NCBI GenBank assembly: GCA_031763025.1
Contig: JASSKH010000020.1
Location: 7,938,667 to 8,002,666, forward strand
DNA: 64,000 bases
Reading direction: 5' to 3'
Source of the DNA: Macrocystis pyrifera
Taxonomy: Eukaryota; Sar; Phaeophyceae; Laminariales; Laminariaceae
Shown here: positions 59,001-64,000 of the stretch, piece after piece
Layout: each line of letters begins with the position of its first letter
How positions within the stretch are numbered: the stretch's first letter is position 1
The notes under the pieces: model-generated
What the model was told of the DNA's origin: nothing
What the model saw: the letters and a program-made list of their open reading frames with translations, nothing else
Databases searched by the model: none
Program-made: the position numbers and the translations under genes

Positions 59001-61114
59001 CGAGATAAACGGTTCCCGAGAGGCAGGACCACCGGAGAAGCCTTAGCGCGGGGTCCGACAGCCCCTCGCACAGAGTAGACAGCCCGCGGCCAAAAAAAGT
59101 CACAAGGCCGTCGCAAACCCAGTGCTTCATCCCTCTTTGCGCCTCTTTGCGTCCCAAAGTACACAAGAGCATCGACCAGGTCACGACTTCGCTCACAGAC
59201 GTCCGATCGCTGTATCCCCGTCGCTGCTGCCTGCGTGGGGCTTCGGAGCTGCGCCAGCCACCCAAGACATCCCAAGAGCGATAGCCTCTTATGCGGTGCA
59301 GACAGAAGTAATCAACCGCTGGCCCCGGCGCGTCAGGGAGGACGCGGGCCTTCGCTCGCCTCGTTGGTTGCCCTCGGGTGTTTTTAGACCCTTGCGCGTT
59401 ATTCGATTTTTTCAACAAGTATACACCATTTATCGACATATAGGACCCAAAAGTAATATTTTTCACGAACTTGTATTCAAAGTACAATCAAATTCATTTT
59501 TTTCTATTCAATTACAAGAAAAAGCGTTGCTCGTCAACACAGGCCCCTATTTCTATACGGTTTTCGTTTTCGACGTCGAACGGACTGGTTTCTCTCAGCA
59601 CAATTCGCTTTTTGGTTCATCCGTGTCAAAGTCAAAATCATTTTTTTTTCAATTTAATTACACAAAAAAACGTTGCTCGTTAACACAGGCCCCTATTTCT
59701 GTACGGTTTTGCTTTTTCGTGTTCGAAGTAATTGGTTTCTCTCGGCACGTTTCGCTTTTTTGCTCGTCCATGTTGCACGGATGTGCTCGTATTCCTTTTT
59801 CGTCTATCGTTGTCACCTTTTTTTCTTCTTCTTTTATTTTCTTCGTTTTTCCTTTTTCTTTTTCATACAGTATAGGCCCGCCAGTAAGAAAGTGCCCGAT
59901 AAGAACGTACTGCTCATTTTTTGGAGAACGCTGAAAAAATTGGGTCAAAAAAGACGGCTCAGTAGTGAACTCTGCACTAAATCCTATATAAGAGCCTATG
60001 CTCGAGGTTGTCTGAAGATGGCGCCCCAATAAGACTCTCGGGCTTGCCCAGATTCGGTGTTTCTTTTTTGGCGGGCCCATACTGTGTATCTGTTCACTAT
60101 TTCCCCCTTCCCCATTGTTGATGTCTGGTTTTTTTTTTCGGTTTTAGTTCTTGCTTCGTTGTTCTGCTTTGTGTGTGCCTTCACTAAAAATATGTTCAAT
60201 TTTATCCATGCTGGTTTTTCGTGCTTGTCCTTGGGTCCGGACCTCGGAAGATCTGGACGAGCTGCAGCACTGGGATGAACGAGTGAACATACTCTGCCAA
60301 AAGTGAGACATCTCCAGAGAAACGGAGGCATGTTGGGAGTGGGAAGCGGGGGGGGAGGGGGGGGAAGGGGGGGAAGGGGGGGAAGGGGGGACAGAGAGAA
60401 AGAGGGAGCGAAGGGCGGACAGAGTGTGAGGTGTGTTTGTGTGGGTATAAGTGGTGGCATTGTTGCCGTTGCTGGGCCATGTTAACCTTGCTGTTGGTGG
60501 TGGTAATGGCGCTTGCGTTGGTGGCGGTGACGGTTGATGTGGTGGTGGTGGTTTTGGTGTTGCTAGCCGTGGGGGTTGTGGTGTGGTTGCTGTTGCTGCT
60601 TCTGCCGTGGGTCACTTCTCGTTTCGCCCTTGTGTCAGGCCGATACCGCGGTAATTACGATTGTTGTGGCGGTACGGACGTAGCGCCTGACAGCTTCATG
60701 CGAGGCCTCGATAAGCGTCCATACTCACTACCCTGCCCCCCCCGCCCACCCCTACCCCCCCTCATTCGCTACATCCATGCACCTATCCCCCCCCCCCCCT
60801 CCCGCCCCCGCCCATCTCTCCTTATCCTGCGACTCCCCACCGCCCGCCTTCCGCCCCCCGCCGCCCCCCTCCTTTCGCCCCCTCCGCTACCCCCTCCGCT
60901 ACCCCCCCCTCACCCTCTTGTTTCCGTCCCCCACCCCATCCTTCTCCCCTCCCTTTGCTCCCTCCCATATAGGGTGAACCATTGCTGCGAGACAATCGGC
61001 AACAAATATCCGTACATTCTGGAACCCCTGGTGTCGGAAATGCCTCCTCCTATTTTAGCAAAACCAACAGCAACAGGAGCGGGATCGAACGGGGTTCACA
61101 AGAGCCTGGAATGA
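40595..61114 (+). CDS. CSN4: COP9 signalosome complex subunit 4, 13 exons, one frame-breaking base in exon 6
   Basis: Exons: 40595-40661, 42097-42159, 46496-46635, 47242-47370, 48942-49040, 51008-51143, 53007-53180, 53720-53782, 54310-54360, 56130-56231, 57343-57430, 60251-60302, 60973-61114. Phases agree throughout and give 434 codons (animal CSN4 about 406). CSN4 is a PCI-domain subunit of the complex that removes NEDD8 from cullins. Landmarks: residues about 45-90 with AVSRQ; TPR-like helices over exons 4-6 ([42 protein letters not shown]); PCI and winged helix over exons 7-11 ([71 protein letters not shown]); C-terminal helix [10 protein letters not shown]. Exon 6 is 136 bp instead of 135 and reads into TAA at 51056. 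Either a base error or a disabled allele. Exon 2 acceptor is uncertain (42096 or 42088). Confidence 0.9.
40850..41600. repeat. Tandem copies of the CSN4 exon-1 3' border inside intron 1
   Basis: GAGGGACAGGACCGCCAGGT with AAGCTC-type donor sequence and a C-run recurs at 40640 (the exon), 40866, 41360 and 41537. Each is preceded by a CTTTTTTT/GTTTTGTT…TTCTGCC stretch. F1 copy g is inserted between the second and third. Confidence 0.75.
40896..41239 (+). mobile_element. Poly-C tract followed by F1 repeat, copy g
   Basis: A C-rich run of about 65 (40896-40962) precedes a full-length F1 body (40968-41225: GGAAGTGGCCACACCAGAAA … CATGCACGATAATAAGCAC), which ends in C9. Thus C-runs lie on both sides. 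Confidence 0.75.
41596..41775 (+). mobile_element. F2 repeat, copy f
   Basis: TAGGAAGGGGATACAAAA … GAGCGCCCAAATGTTGGAGG … CGAAAGGGATGCCTGGTCAG … GCATGCAACCAATAC then C14. Confidence 0.65.
41782..41908 (+). mobile_element. F1 repeat, copy h (5'-truncated)
   Basis: Begins at TCTGCCTGGTCGGTGAAAAC directly after the F2 C-tail and ends GAGATCGAGTACATCTGTCC, TATCGAGTAC then C8. Confidence 0.75.
41909..42058 (+). mobile_element. F2 3' end (copy g) followed by F1 3' end (copy i)
   Basis: GCACAATGGTCAAATGACTA … AACAAATGAGTAC-GCCCCCC, then CGATGTGCTCCGTCCCGGCA … GCATGACAATGAGTGCCC. Two short 3' ends in series, separated by a C-run. Confidence 0.7.
42097..42159 (+). CDS. CSN4: CSN4 exon 2
   Basis: [20 protein letters not shown], donor CACT/GTGAGT. 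Aligns with the LEKAIQ…ALKAFVEAM segment of animal CSN4. In-frame joining to exon 1 needs the acceptor AAAG at 42093-42096. The better-looking CCAG at 42085-42088 would add TyrLys but shifts phase unless a small exon is missing. Confidence 0.65.
42478..42588. mobile_element. MITE-A copy 8
   Basis: ATCACGGGGGTCCATAGTTA to GTATGGTCCCCCGTACTA. In CSN4 intron 2. Confidence 0.75.
42641..42715. mobile_element. MITE-C copy 4 (best copy)
   Basis: GTACTGCAGTCCCGTTTGGG then GGACAAAGTAC on the left; TTAGTCCCCCAAATGGGACT then GCAGTCC on the right. The family is a ~75-bp near-perfect palindrome with arms of about 27 bp; no coding. Confidence 0.75.
42765..43275. repeat. ~90-bp tandem repeat with CTACAGAT core, five units
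   Basis: The block GACATTGTGCAAGATCTGTG and GTGG recurs at about 42872, 42970, 43054, 43141 and 43229. Between are 2-4 copies of GATCATCTACAGAT-like 12-mers. In CSN4 intron 2. Confidence 0.85.
43484..43588. mobile_element. MITE-A copy 9
   Basis: TAGTACGGAGGACCATAGTA to GGTCCTATTTACTATGG; the right outer bases are lost. Confidence 0.7.
43660..43765. mobile_element. MITE-A copy 10
   Basis: TATTACGGGGGTCCATAGTT to TTTACTATGGTCCTCCG. Confidence 0.8.
43931..44039. mobile_element. MITE-A copy 11
   Basis: TATTACGGGGGACCGTAGTA to CAATGGTCCTCCGTAATA. Confidence 0.8.
44188..44295. mobile_element. MITE-A copy 12
   Basis: TATCACGGGGTCCATAGTTA to ACTATGGACCCCCGTAGTA. Confidence 0.8.
44445..44770. repeat. 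(GGGTC)n array with polarity switch, element 3
   Basis: GGGTC units run to 44513, meet the palindrome GGGTCAGCTGACCC, then continue as GACCC units in groups of four or five. The groups are separated by GCGAGATTTYAAAA and CTCYTGACC spacers. Confidence 0.8.
44998..45358. repeat. (GACCC)n array, element 4
   Basis: Same higher-order unit of about 45-50 bp: GTGAGATTTGAAAA, CTCTTGACCC, then GACCC times 3-4. It ends CGTGAAAAGCCCTGG, the complement of CCAGGGCTTTTCGCGGGTC at 44437, so elements 3 and 4 are two ends of one inverted structure around 44770-44998. Confidence 0.8.
45361..45551. mobile_element. MITE-A copy 13 and an adjoining half copy
   Basis: TATTACGGGGGACCATATCA to GGTCCCCCGCAATAG with an internal duplication of TACTAAGAATATTT. 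A second right arm (GTAGGTCCTATTTACTATGG) follows at 45522. Confidence 0.75.
45552..46049. other. CSN4 intron 2 segment, nothing recognised
   Basis: T- and A-rich runs at 45594-45606, 45658-45669 and 45682-45690. A plus frame at 45570-46091 stays open but has no motif, and the Phe-rich start reflects the T runs. Confidence 0.45.
46050..46138 (+). mobile_element. F2 3' end, copy h
   Basis: CCGTCTCGAAAGGGATACGTGG … AAGGCAAGCAACGGACGAGC then C-runs. Confidence 0.65.
46139..46333 (+). mobile_element. F1 repeat, copy j
   Basis: Starts at TTGGTAGGATGCAGCTCGCC straight after a C-run; ends CATGCATGATGATGAGTAC then C22 with single interruptions. Confidence 0.75.
46334..46490 (+). mobile_element. F2 3' end, copy i, with long C-rich tail
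   Basis: CTCGAAAGGGACGCGTGGCC … GCAACAAATGAGTAC, then about 95 bp almost only C, which runs into the acceptor tract of CSN4 exon 3. The repeat tail thus forms the exon's polypyrimidine tract. Confidence 0.75.
46496..46635 (+). CDS. CSN4: CSN4 exon 3
   Basis: Acceptor CCCCCCATTTCAACAG, donor [20 protein letters not shown] aligns with the VSLVISRQ block; the end [13 protein letters not shown] aligns with YHFTLEKIQPR. Confidence 0.85.
47242..47370 (+). CDS. CSN4: CSN4 exon 4
   Basis: Acceptor GGAATGATGCAG, donor [27 protein letters not shown] then [19 protein letters not shown] aligns with [20 protein letters not shown] of animal CSN4. Confidence 0.85.
47440..47549. mobile_element. MITE-A copy 15
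   Basis: TATTACGGGGGTCCATAGTT to CTATAGGCCCCCCGTAATA. In CSN4 intron 4. Confidence 0.8.
47725..48060. repeat. Two degenerate copies of the CSN4 exon-4 3' border inside intron 4
   Basis: GCCTGGGGAAGCTCAAGCTC, GACGCTGTGGGCCGCGAG/GTGCTG at 47740-47787 and a weaker GTAAAGCTCAACGTCGACGT, TATGGCGCAGAAAG/GTGCTG at 48018-48056. Compare with exon 4 at 47333-47376. The donor position is conserved in both. Confidence 0.75.
48063..48182. mobile_element. MITE-A copy 16 (reference copy)
   Basis: A ~110-bp element with 28-bp terminal inverted repeats: TTACGGGGGWCCATAGTWAA then TAGGACC, and the complement at the right. The interior is itself nearly palindromic (RTAAAAATAGGTAAATATAT, AGGTTTTTRTGTRTACC). Outermost bases are usually TA on both sides, which fits a TA target duplication. 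Twenty copies in the window; none encodes protein. Confidence 0.85.
48480..48650. repeat. CAC/ACC triplet tract in CSN4 intron 4
   Basis: CACCAC/ACCATC/AACACC triplets. Open frames on both strands are by-products. Confidence 0.8.
48761..48832. mobile_element. MITE-C copy 5 (diverged)
   Basis: ACTATTTCCAAGTGGTTTG and the GGCAGTCCTAGGG right end; the left arm is poor. Confidence 0.4.
48942..49040 (+). CDS. CSN4: CSN4 exon 5
   Basis: Acceptor TGTATTCTCAG, donor [28 protein letters not shown] aligns with KIARLYLEDDDPVQAEAY. Confidence 0.9.
49041..49609. other. CSN4 intron 5, first part: T- and A-rich, no repeats named
   Basis: T-runs at 49106-49116, 49135-49153 and 49180-49198. 49380-49600 holds no coding motif although frames are open. 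Confidence 0.5.
49610..49740. repeat. (GGGTC)n array, element 5
   Basis: TGACCCGATCCGCGGGTCGG, then GGGTCGGACCGGGTCAAGAG and four GGGTC units. Confidence 0.7.
50855..50905. repeat. Degenerate copy of the CSN4 exon-6 5' border in intron 5
   Basis: CATGCTTCCGCTGCGATGCA then AGACGTTGTGGGCGC mirrors CCTCAGGCCTCTGCGGCGAT then GCAGGACGTGACGGACTGGGCGC at 51003. It lies 142 bp upstream. The shared flank GCCGCATTTTTAATTGCGCC / GCCGCAATTTTGATTTT shows that intron sequence was duplicated too. Confidence 0.7.
51008..51143 (+). CDS. CSN4: CSN4 exon 6 with +1 frame disruption
   Basis: Acceptor GATTTTTCCTCAG, donor ACAG/GTGCCG. The first 48 bp read [16 protein letters not shown] then TAA (51056-51058). 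From about 51060 on, the downstream frame gives [20 protein letters not shown]. One surplus A in GCTAACCGC explains both the stop and the 136-bp length. Confidence 0.85.
51219..51328. mobile_element. MITE-A copy 17
   Basis: TATTACGAGGGGCCATAGTG to ACTATGGTCCCCCGTAATA; CSN4 intron 6. Confidence 0.8.
51329..51575. repeat. MITE-A copy 18 with duplicated flank (188-bp period)
   Basis: The flank GAGAGGAACTATCGCTCGCA, TTTTTCCTTTTTGC and TTGGCCCTTTTAGGACTT follows copy 17 (51336) and again copy 18 (51410-51517; flank at 51524). Element plus flank was duplicated in tandem. Confidence 0.8.
51576..51651. mobile_element. MITE-C copy 6
   Basis: GGACTTGAATCTCGTTTCGG then GGACAAACCA on the left; TAGTTTGTCTCCAAAACGGG then ACTGCTGTCC on the right. 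Confidence 0.7.
51965..52312 (+). mobile_element. F1 repeat, copy k, full length with C45 tail
   Basis: AGGTAAGCCACCCCAAGAGA … GGAAGTGGCCACACCGGAAA … CATGCATGATATCGAATAC, then poly-C 52270-52308. CSN4 intron 6. Confidence 0.8.
52338..52478 (+). mobile_element. F1 repeat, copy l (3' part, internally repeated)
   Basis: ACGTGCTCCGTCCCGACATT … CATGCATGATATAGAACGCA then a second GGGTCTATGGTCATAC … GTGCATGATAATGAGTA and C9. The last ~60 bp is doubled. Confidence 0.7.
52483..52876 (+). mobile_element. F1 repeat, copy m, full length with C50 tail
   Basis: Extends from CCGGAAT TGATCGCATCACGTA (52478) through the whole body to GAGATCGAGTACATCTCTCC, TATCGAGTAC and poly-C 52826-52875. The best copy for consensus building. 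Confidence 0.85.
52877..52957 (+). mobile_element. F2 3' end, copy j
   Basis: TTCCTCGAAAGGGATGCGTG … GCGAGCAAGAAATGAGTAC then C18. It follows copy m's C-tail directly. Confidence 0.75.
53007..53180 (+). CDS. CSN4: CSN4 exon 7
   Basis: Acceptor ATGTTCATTCAG, donor GCAG/GTAACT. Encodes [18 protein letters not shown] and [11 protein letters not shown], among the most conserved CSN4 segments. Confidence 0.95.
53584..53633 (+). mobile_element. F2 3' end remnant, copy k
   Basis: CAAGGCATGCAACAAATAAGC then ACGTCCA-C18. Lies in CSN4 intron 7. Confidence 0.5.
53720..53782 (+). CDS. CSN4: CSN4 exon 8
   Basis: [20 protein letters not shown], acceptor TTGTGTTCTCAG, donor GGAG/GTATGA. Confidence 0.9.
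53870..54060. repeat. (TTTA)n-rich tract in CSN4 intron 8
   Basis: TTTATTTATCTATTTATTTA-type repeats; the Leu/Phe/Tyr-rich frame across it is artefactual. Confidence 0.85.
54310..54360 (+). CDS. CSN4: CSN4 exon 9
   Basis: [17 protein letters not shown], acceptor TCGCCGATGCAG, donor TCCG/GTAAGC. Confidence 0.95.
54440..54620. repeat. GGT/GTT triplet tract in CSN4 intron 9
   Basis: Ends in (GTT)8 at 54596-54620. Frames are compositional. Confidence 0.8.
54975..55252. repeat. 12-bp satellite TCTACAGATCRT, ~23 units
   Basis: Units alternate GTC and ATC types (TCTACAGATCGT / TCTACAGATCAT) in a semi-regular order. Divisible by three, so both frames translate as RSSTDRLQI-type repeats, which are not a gene. 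Shares its core with the 42.8-43.3 kb array. CSN4 intron 9. Confidence 0.9.
55591..55630. mobile_element. MITE-D single arm
   Basis: ACCACTCTGTCCGGCAGTAT then AGGGAGG. Confidence 0.4.
55682..55701. repeat. (TA)n microsatellite
   Basis: About ten TA units. Confidence 0.85.
55989..56048. repeat. Poly-T run, 60 nt
   Basis: Uninterrupted T followed by a CTTTCTTTTCC tract; ends about 80 bp before CSN4 exon 10 and adds to its pyrimidine tract. Confidence 0.9.
56130..56231 (+). CDS. CSN4: CSN4 exon 10 (followed by a GC-AG intron)
   Basis: [19 protein letters not shown] then [13 protein letters not shown]. Donor AG/GCAAGT is a GC-AG type site with perfect U1 pairing otherwise; using it keeps phase with exon 11. 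Confidence 0.95.
56248..56505. repeat. Degenerate copy 1 of CSN4 exon 10 in intron 10
   Basis: ACATCCAGCCGAATCTACGA then TGATGTGAGATTTAGTGAGATGGGCA at 56444-56495 corresponds to the exon's CGTCCAGCCGGATCTACGAC … GAGCTGGGCATG. A shorter direct repeat CGACGACGCCGATTTTCGC lies at 56249 and 56282. Confidence 0.7.
56506..56676 (+). mobile_element. C-run plus F1 repeat, copy n (5'-truncated)
   Basis: C23, then CTGCCTGGTCGGTAGAAACC … GAGATCGAGTACGTCTCTCC, TATCGAGTAC then C19. The C-run before it starts right after the exon-10 relic. Confidence 0.75.
56848..56965. repeat. Degenerate copy 2 of CSN4 exon 10 in intron 10
   Basis: AATCCCAGCTGAATCTACGA, CAGCGTCCGCG, GCTAGGGATGCTGTTGCAGA, TGCCCCTGCAAACAG/GCAGTT. 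Even the CAAGCAG/GCAAGT donor region and the downstream ACGCCGATTT block are recognisable, but frames are broken. Confidence 0.75.
57343..57430 (+). CDS. CSN4: CSN4 exon 11
   Basis: [20 protein letters not shown] then IEGLLNFEG; donor GGAG/GTATGG, leaving phase 1. Winged-helix part of the PCI module. Confidence 0.95.
57480..58039. other. CSN4 intron 11, first part
   Basis: A GGGAGGGGAAGG-type purine run (57485-57555) then unique sequence. GCACAG/GCTTCGAG at 57843 looks like an acceptor but does not continue CSN4. Confidence 0.5.
58040..58290. repeat. Dispersed repeat X, copy 2
   Basis: Shares GACAACGGTAAG, TTTTCGGAAGGCTCTC, TACTTCCGAAAAACACC and GAGCGCTGAAAAG with 7595-7835. In CSN4 intron 11. 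Confidence 0.5.
58780..59400. repeat. Dispersed repeat Z, copy 1
   Basis: Blocks shared with 61900-62580: CATCTATCTGATTGGTCGAAG, AAGTCTTCTGGGACTTC…TTCGTGTGATT, CGGGGAGTTTGTTCA, and on the far side CACCCAAGACATCCCAAGAG. A minus frame (59487-58963) is open and ends [18 protein letters not shown], but the other copy does not preserve it. Confidence 0.5.
59508..59800. repeat. Tandem duplication, 147-bp period, CSN4 intron 11
   Basis: Both units carry GTTGCTCGTYAACACAGGCC, CCTATTTCTRTACGGTTTT and GGTTTCTCTCRGCACRWTTCGC. Confidence 0.85.
60251..60302 (+). CDS. CSN4: CSN4 exon 12
   Basis: [17 protein letters not shown], acceptor GGACCTCGGAAG, donor CAAAA/GTGAGA. Phase 1 in and 2 out fit the neighbours. 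Reading through would stop at TGA immediately after Lys. Confidence 0.8.
60973..61114 (+). CDS. CSN4: CSN4 exon 13 (stop codon)
   Basis: Acceptor [35 protein letters not shown], then a Pro/Gly-rich end and TGA at 61112-61114. VNHCCETI fits the QVNNLLEKI helix. Confidence 0.8.
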
Positions 61115-61470
61115 TGATTTATTGTTGTTTTCAGGTTTTGTTGTTTTTGTGAAGCTTTTTTTTTTTTTTTTTTTTCTTTTTTTTTTTTTTTCCAGTTTCG
61201 AGGGCGCAGCCGGGGGAGGACAAAAACAGGGAGGCAGCGGGGAAGGAAAGAGTGGAGCTTGTGGGAATGTCGTACGACGTATGTTGTACGGAAATGTTGC
61301 GTTTTTTTTTTTTTTCAGTGTTGCCTTGTTGATTAACTTTGACAGGACAGCGGAGGCGTTACGAGGCGTTCTACGAGAGGGGTTCCCCCTATTTTTTCTG
61401 AGGCTCCCATGTCCCCCCCCAGGCAAACCGCGGAATTCAACGCGGACATACATATATGTACGGATGATGC
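61115..61470. other. CSN4 3' flank
   Basis: T-runs at 61157-61175, 61180-61190 and 61299-61314 directly after the stop codon. No polyadenylation signal could be singled out and no further gene recognised. Confidence 0.5.
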
Positions 61471-61590
61471 TATTACGGGGGACCATAGTAAATAGGACCA
61501 ACTACTGTTAGTAAAAAAAAATAGGTAAATATATACCTGGTAGGTTTTTATGTTTACCATAGGTCCTATCAACTATGGACCCCCGTAATA
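61471..61590. mobile_element. MITE-A copy 19
   Basis: TATTACGGGGGACCATAGTA to AACTATGGACCCCCGTAATA; contains an 8-A run and an extra ACCTGGTAG insertion. Confidence 0.8.
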
Positions 61591-61899
61591 CGCGCATCTC
61601 GTACGTGCGTGTACGTATGCACTACGCCCAACAACGAAGAGCACGAGTTTTACGTATGTGCTCATTCTTCCTTCAACTGGCACTCGGCAAGGACGCCGTG
61701 GTGGCTCAGAAAGTTTTTTTTTTTTTTTGCACAAATATGATAACCTCGATCGTAAAACGCCTCAGGGGGGTTTCGACGTGTGTTGTCTGCGTTTTCACGT
61801 TTTCTCACCTCGAACAGATCGTCTATAGATCCTTCACCAGGGCCCCCGTCCTATCCAGGACTCTTTTATTTTTTTCCAATTTGATTTGATTTTTTTTTT

Positions 61900-62580
61900 T
61901 TTGTAATTGAATTTGCATCTGATTGGCCGAAGAGTGAGTCACCTGGCAGGATATTCTCACGGCAAATTGAAAGCATTCAGTTGCGGGCGAAAAGTCTTTT
62001 GGGGCTTTTTTCGTGTGATTTTTTTTAGTTTCGATTTGGACTTTGGGAGTTGATCAGCCTTGATATAGCATATGTTCATGGTGGGTCAACACCCCCGGTG
62101 GTGTCTGGGGTGATTCTTGGCCGCTTCGGTGACCACGATCGAGGCGATAAAACGCGAACCTCAACGAAAGGCGACCGGAGAATTAGCCGCGCCCTCGACC
62201 ACAGACCATAGCACATCGTACCCCGGCGGTGGCGCCTCAAACAAAACCATGGCGGCCGCAAGTCCATTTTTTCGGCCTGCTGAATCGGCTAACCATCACG
62301 AAAACCGAGTAAACGAGAAAAAAAATAGAGGATACGCTTGAGACCTCGATAGCTGCATCACCGTTGCTGTTCCGCACGTGGCGCTTGAGGGAGCCCTCCG
62401 CTCACCCAAGACACCCTGAGAGTGATAGCTTCCTACCCTGTGCCATAAAAAAAAAGAGGCTGGCGGCGGCGCGCACGCGACTACGCAGTCGCTTTCGTCG
62501 ACGCTCGTCGCTGTTTGTCGGCTAGGCGTCGTGTGACGCGATGCATTTTTCCAAGTTATTCTGATTTCTTTCTTGTTTGT
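61900..62580. repeat. Dispersed repeat Z, copy 2
   Basis: CATCTGATTGGCCGAAGAGT, AAGTCTTTTGGGGCTTTTTT, CGTGTGATT, GGGAGTTGATCA, and CACCCAAGACACCCTGAGAG line up in order with copy 1. The middle differs. Its minus frame MVLFEAPPPGYDVLWSVVEG is open for about 40 codons but unrecognised. Confidence 0.5.
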
Positions 62581-62684
62581 CAATCAATACGCCGTTCGCC
62601 GATAGGACACAATGCACTTTTTTTTTCGCGAAATCGAATTAAAATTCATCGAAAATGAAATTTTATGTCCAAATTACGAAATGT

Positions 62685-62712
62685 CTCGTTCCCCGTTAAG
62701 ATGGGCCTCTCA
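62685..62712. mobile_element. MITE-B right end
   Basis: GTTCCCCGTTAAGATGGGCC then TCTCAGGG; the left partner was not found. Confidence 0.4.
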
Positions 62713-62894
62713 GGGCAGATGATCTGTGTGATCTGTATGACCTAGCTCATGTTGCCCGGTGGTTGCCGTATAACTCGCATAGTGTACTGCAGTACCCGTT
62801 GCCTCCCGTACTGATCCTGCACGGTACCTCATCGCGGCAGGTAAGGTGGATGGAGATGCATTATGAAGATACATCTAATATGAAGATGCACTGC

Positions 62895-63003
62895 TATTAC
62901 GGGGGGCCATAGTTAACAGGACCTACGGTGCATACAAAAACCTATATATTTAGGTATTTTTACTAACAATATTTGGTCCTATTTACTATGGACCCCCGTA
63001 ATA
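62895..63003. mobile_element. MITE-A copy 20
   Basis: TATTACGGGGGGCCATAGTT to ACTATGGACCCCCGTAATA, nearly intact. Confidence 0.85.
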
Positions 63004-63544
63004 TTGCGGAGATAAATGTCTTAGTAATAGCATATCGGGGTGTGTCCGACGCGTGCGACGTGTGGGGAGTTCGAATGGGGGTGGGTCTCTAGGCGACGCC
63101 AAGCGTTGGCCTCCTAAAAAAATAGGCGAGGCAGCTCCGAGTGGGTGCCGTCACGTGTTGTCAGCAGAAGAAGCAAAAGGGATTTGTTTTCACGAGTCTG
63201 CTCATTATCCCCGTTGTACAGTAGGTATTGCAGAAGAGTTTGTCTCTGCCATGTCCCGCCACACATACACGGCACATTTCGGAAAAAAAAAAGCAAAAAA
63301 CTGCTGTCACTGAGGCCAATACGTAGTAAGTAATACCACTTTGGTATATGTGTATATCAGGCACTAGTGGGTGAATAAAAAAACCTTGTCTGCGAAATGT
63401 TTGCGGTTGATAGCAGGCTTCCCATCGATCCTGCATTCGTATTCATGAATGCATTGGGAAGCGTCTCTCTCCCCGTTTTGGGCCTCTGGATATTGAGGGC
63501 CACAGTGACATCGACAATATCTTAACTTTCCTCGACACTCGTCT
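63004..63544. other. No gene called
   Basis: A plus frame at 63053-63313 (86 codons) has no recognisable motif and average composition. Confidence 0.4.
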
Positions 63545-63640
63545 TGGGTCGGGTGACCCGGTGGGACCCGACCCGTGAGGGTTTGGTAACCTTCTAACCC
63601 GACCCGACCCGTGAGATTTCAACAACTTTCTGACCGTGAA
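63545..63640. repeat. (GACCC)n array, element 6 (short)
   Basis: GGGTCGGGTGACCCGG, GACCCGACCCGTGAGGGTTT, ACCCGACCCGACCCGTGAGA: a short version of the spacer-plus-GACCC unit. Confidence 0.65.
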
Positions 63641-63759
63641 GACCCGTTGAACCTTTGCAAGCTTGGTGTCGTCTTTCGACCAATGCGTGCTACATTCAAG
63701 AGCGGTCTACAATCGTTTTGCCTTTTTTTGGTGTCCCGCGTGAAAGTGCCAGAGGAGGG

Positions 63760-64000
63760 CGGGCGTACTCATTTGTTGCTTGCCTTCAACATTTGACCAT
63801 CAACCACGCGTCACTTTCGAGACGGAGCACCGTTCTGACTCCTGCTAGAGACACCTCCAACCATTGGGCGCTCATTACGTTGTTTTCATTTATTACATAG
63901 AAACGTTTCGCTAGTCTTATCCCCTTCCTGTTTGGACGCCTGTTGCCACCATCTACCAGGATAGCGATCGGTTCCTCGCTGCTATCTAGTGTGTCAAATT
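63760..64000 (-). mobile_element. F2 repeat, copy l (longest body, almost no tail)
   Basis: GGCGGGCGTACTCATTTGTT, GCTTGCCTTCAACATTTGACC, GACACCTCCAACCATTGGGC, GCTCATTACGTTGTTTTC, TTATCCCCTTCCTGTTTGG, GCCACCATCTACCAGG and AGCGATCGGTTCC at the window edge. Useful as reference for the F2 5' part. Confidence 0.75.

Noticed and set aside
60303-60305. CSN4 ending at the TGA just after exon 12
   Set aside because: GTGAGA at this point is a good donor, and the downstream 60973 exon continues the conserved C-terminal helix in phase.
61672-61716. Further copy of the CSN4 exon-4 border beyond the gene (GGCAAGGACGCCGTGGTGGC)
   Set aside because: Similarity to exon 4 and its relics is short and patchy; it could be chance.

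Overview
This is a repeat-rich nuclear window from an intron-rich eukaryote. It is not bacterial: real coding sequence is split into short exons with GT-AG borders (one GC-AG), pyrimidine-rich acceptors and introns up to about 4.3 kb. Between the exons lie dispersed repeats, small inverted-repeat elements, minisatellites and very long poly-G/poly-C runs. A photosynthetic stramenopile such as a brown alga would fit (intron density, repeat style, mixed base composition). I can see no taxon-specific gene, so this assignment is an inference of modest confidence.

Layout. 1-4.4 kb holds decayed mobile-element coding sequence. On the minus strand are a gag-like region with a zinc knuckle, a Pro/Ser-rich linker and a NADAR domain broken by stops and frameshifts. 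On the plus strand is the C-terminal tail of a LINE-type polyprotein. 4.4-12.8 kb has no recognisable gene. 12.9-23.8 kb (minus strand) carries four phase-matched exons of a TFIIS-like transcription elongation factor: a complete TFIIS central domain over three exons, then the first half of a C-terminal zinc ribbon. Candidate upstream exons of the same or another minus-strand gene lie near 24.4, 34.7-35.9, 36.5-36.6 and 38.5 kb. 31.66-34.50 kb is a 2.84-kb inverted-repeat element packed with GTAACATAATGTTAC-like palindromes.

40.6-61.1 kb (plus strand) is a COP9 signalosome subunit 4 gene (CSN4) of 13 exons. Splicing gives 434 codons once one extra base in exon 6 is discounted; as written, that base creates a TAA. 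The introns of CSN4 contain degenerate copies of its own exons 1, 4, 6 and 10 together with their splice borders, which points to intron growth by local tandem duplication. 61.1-64 kb is again repeats.

Repeats. Two unrelated SINE-sized families (called F1 and F2 here) both end in ...GAGTAC followed by poly-C (seen as poly-G plus TACTCAT on the other strand). The tail reaches 192 nt at 23.9-24.1 kb. About twenty copies of a ~110-bp palindromic element (MITE-A) and three smaller palindromic families (MITE-B, C, D) are scattered throughout. Dispersed (GGGTC)n arrays switch strand polarity. No CRISPR array, rRNA or intact tRNA gene was seen.
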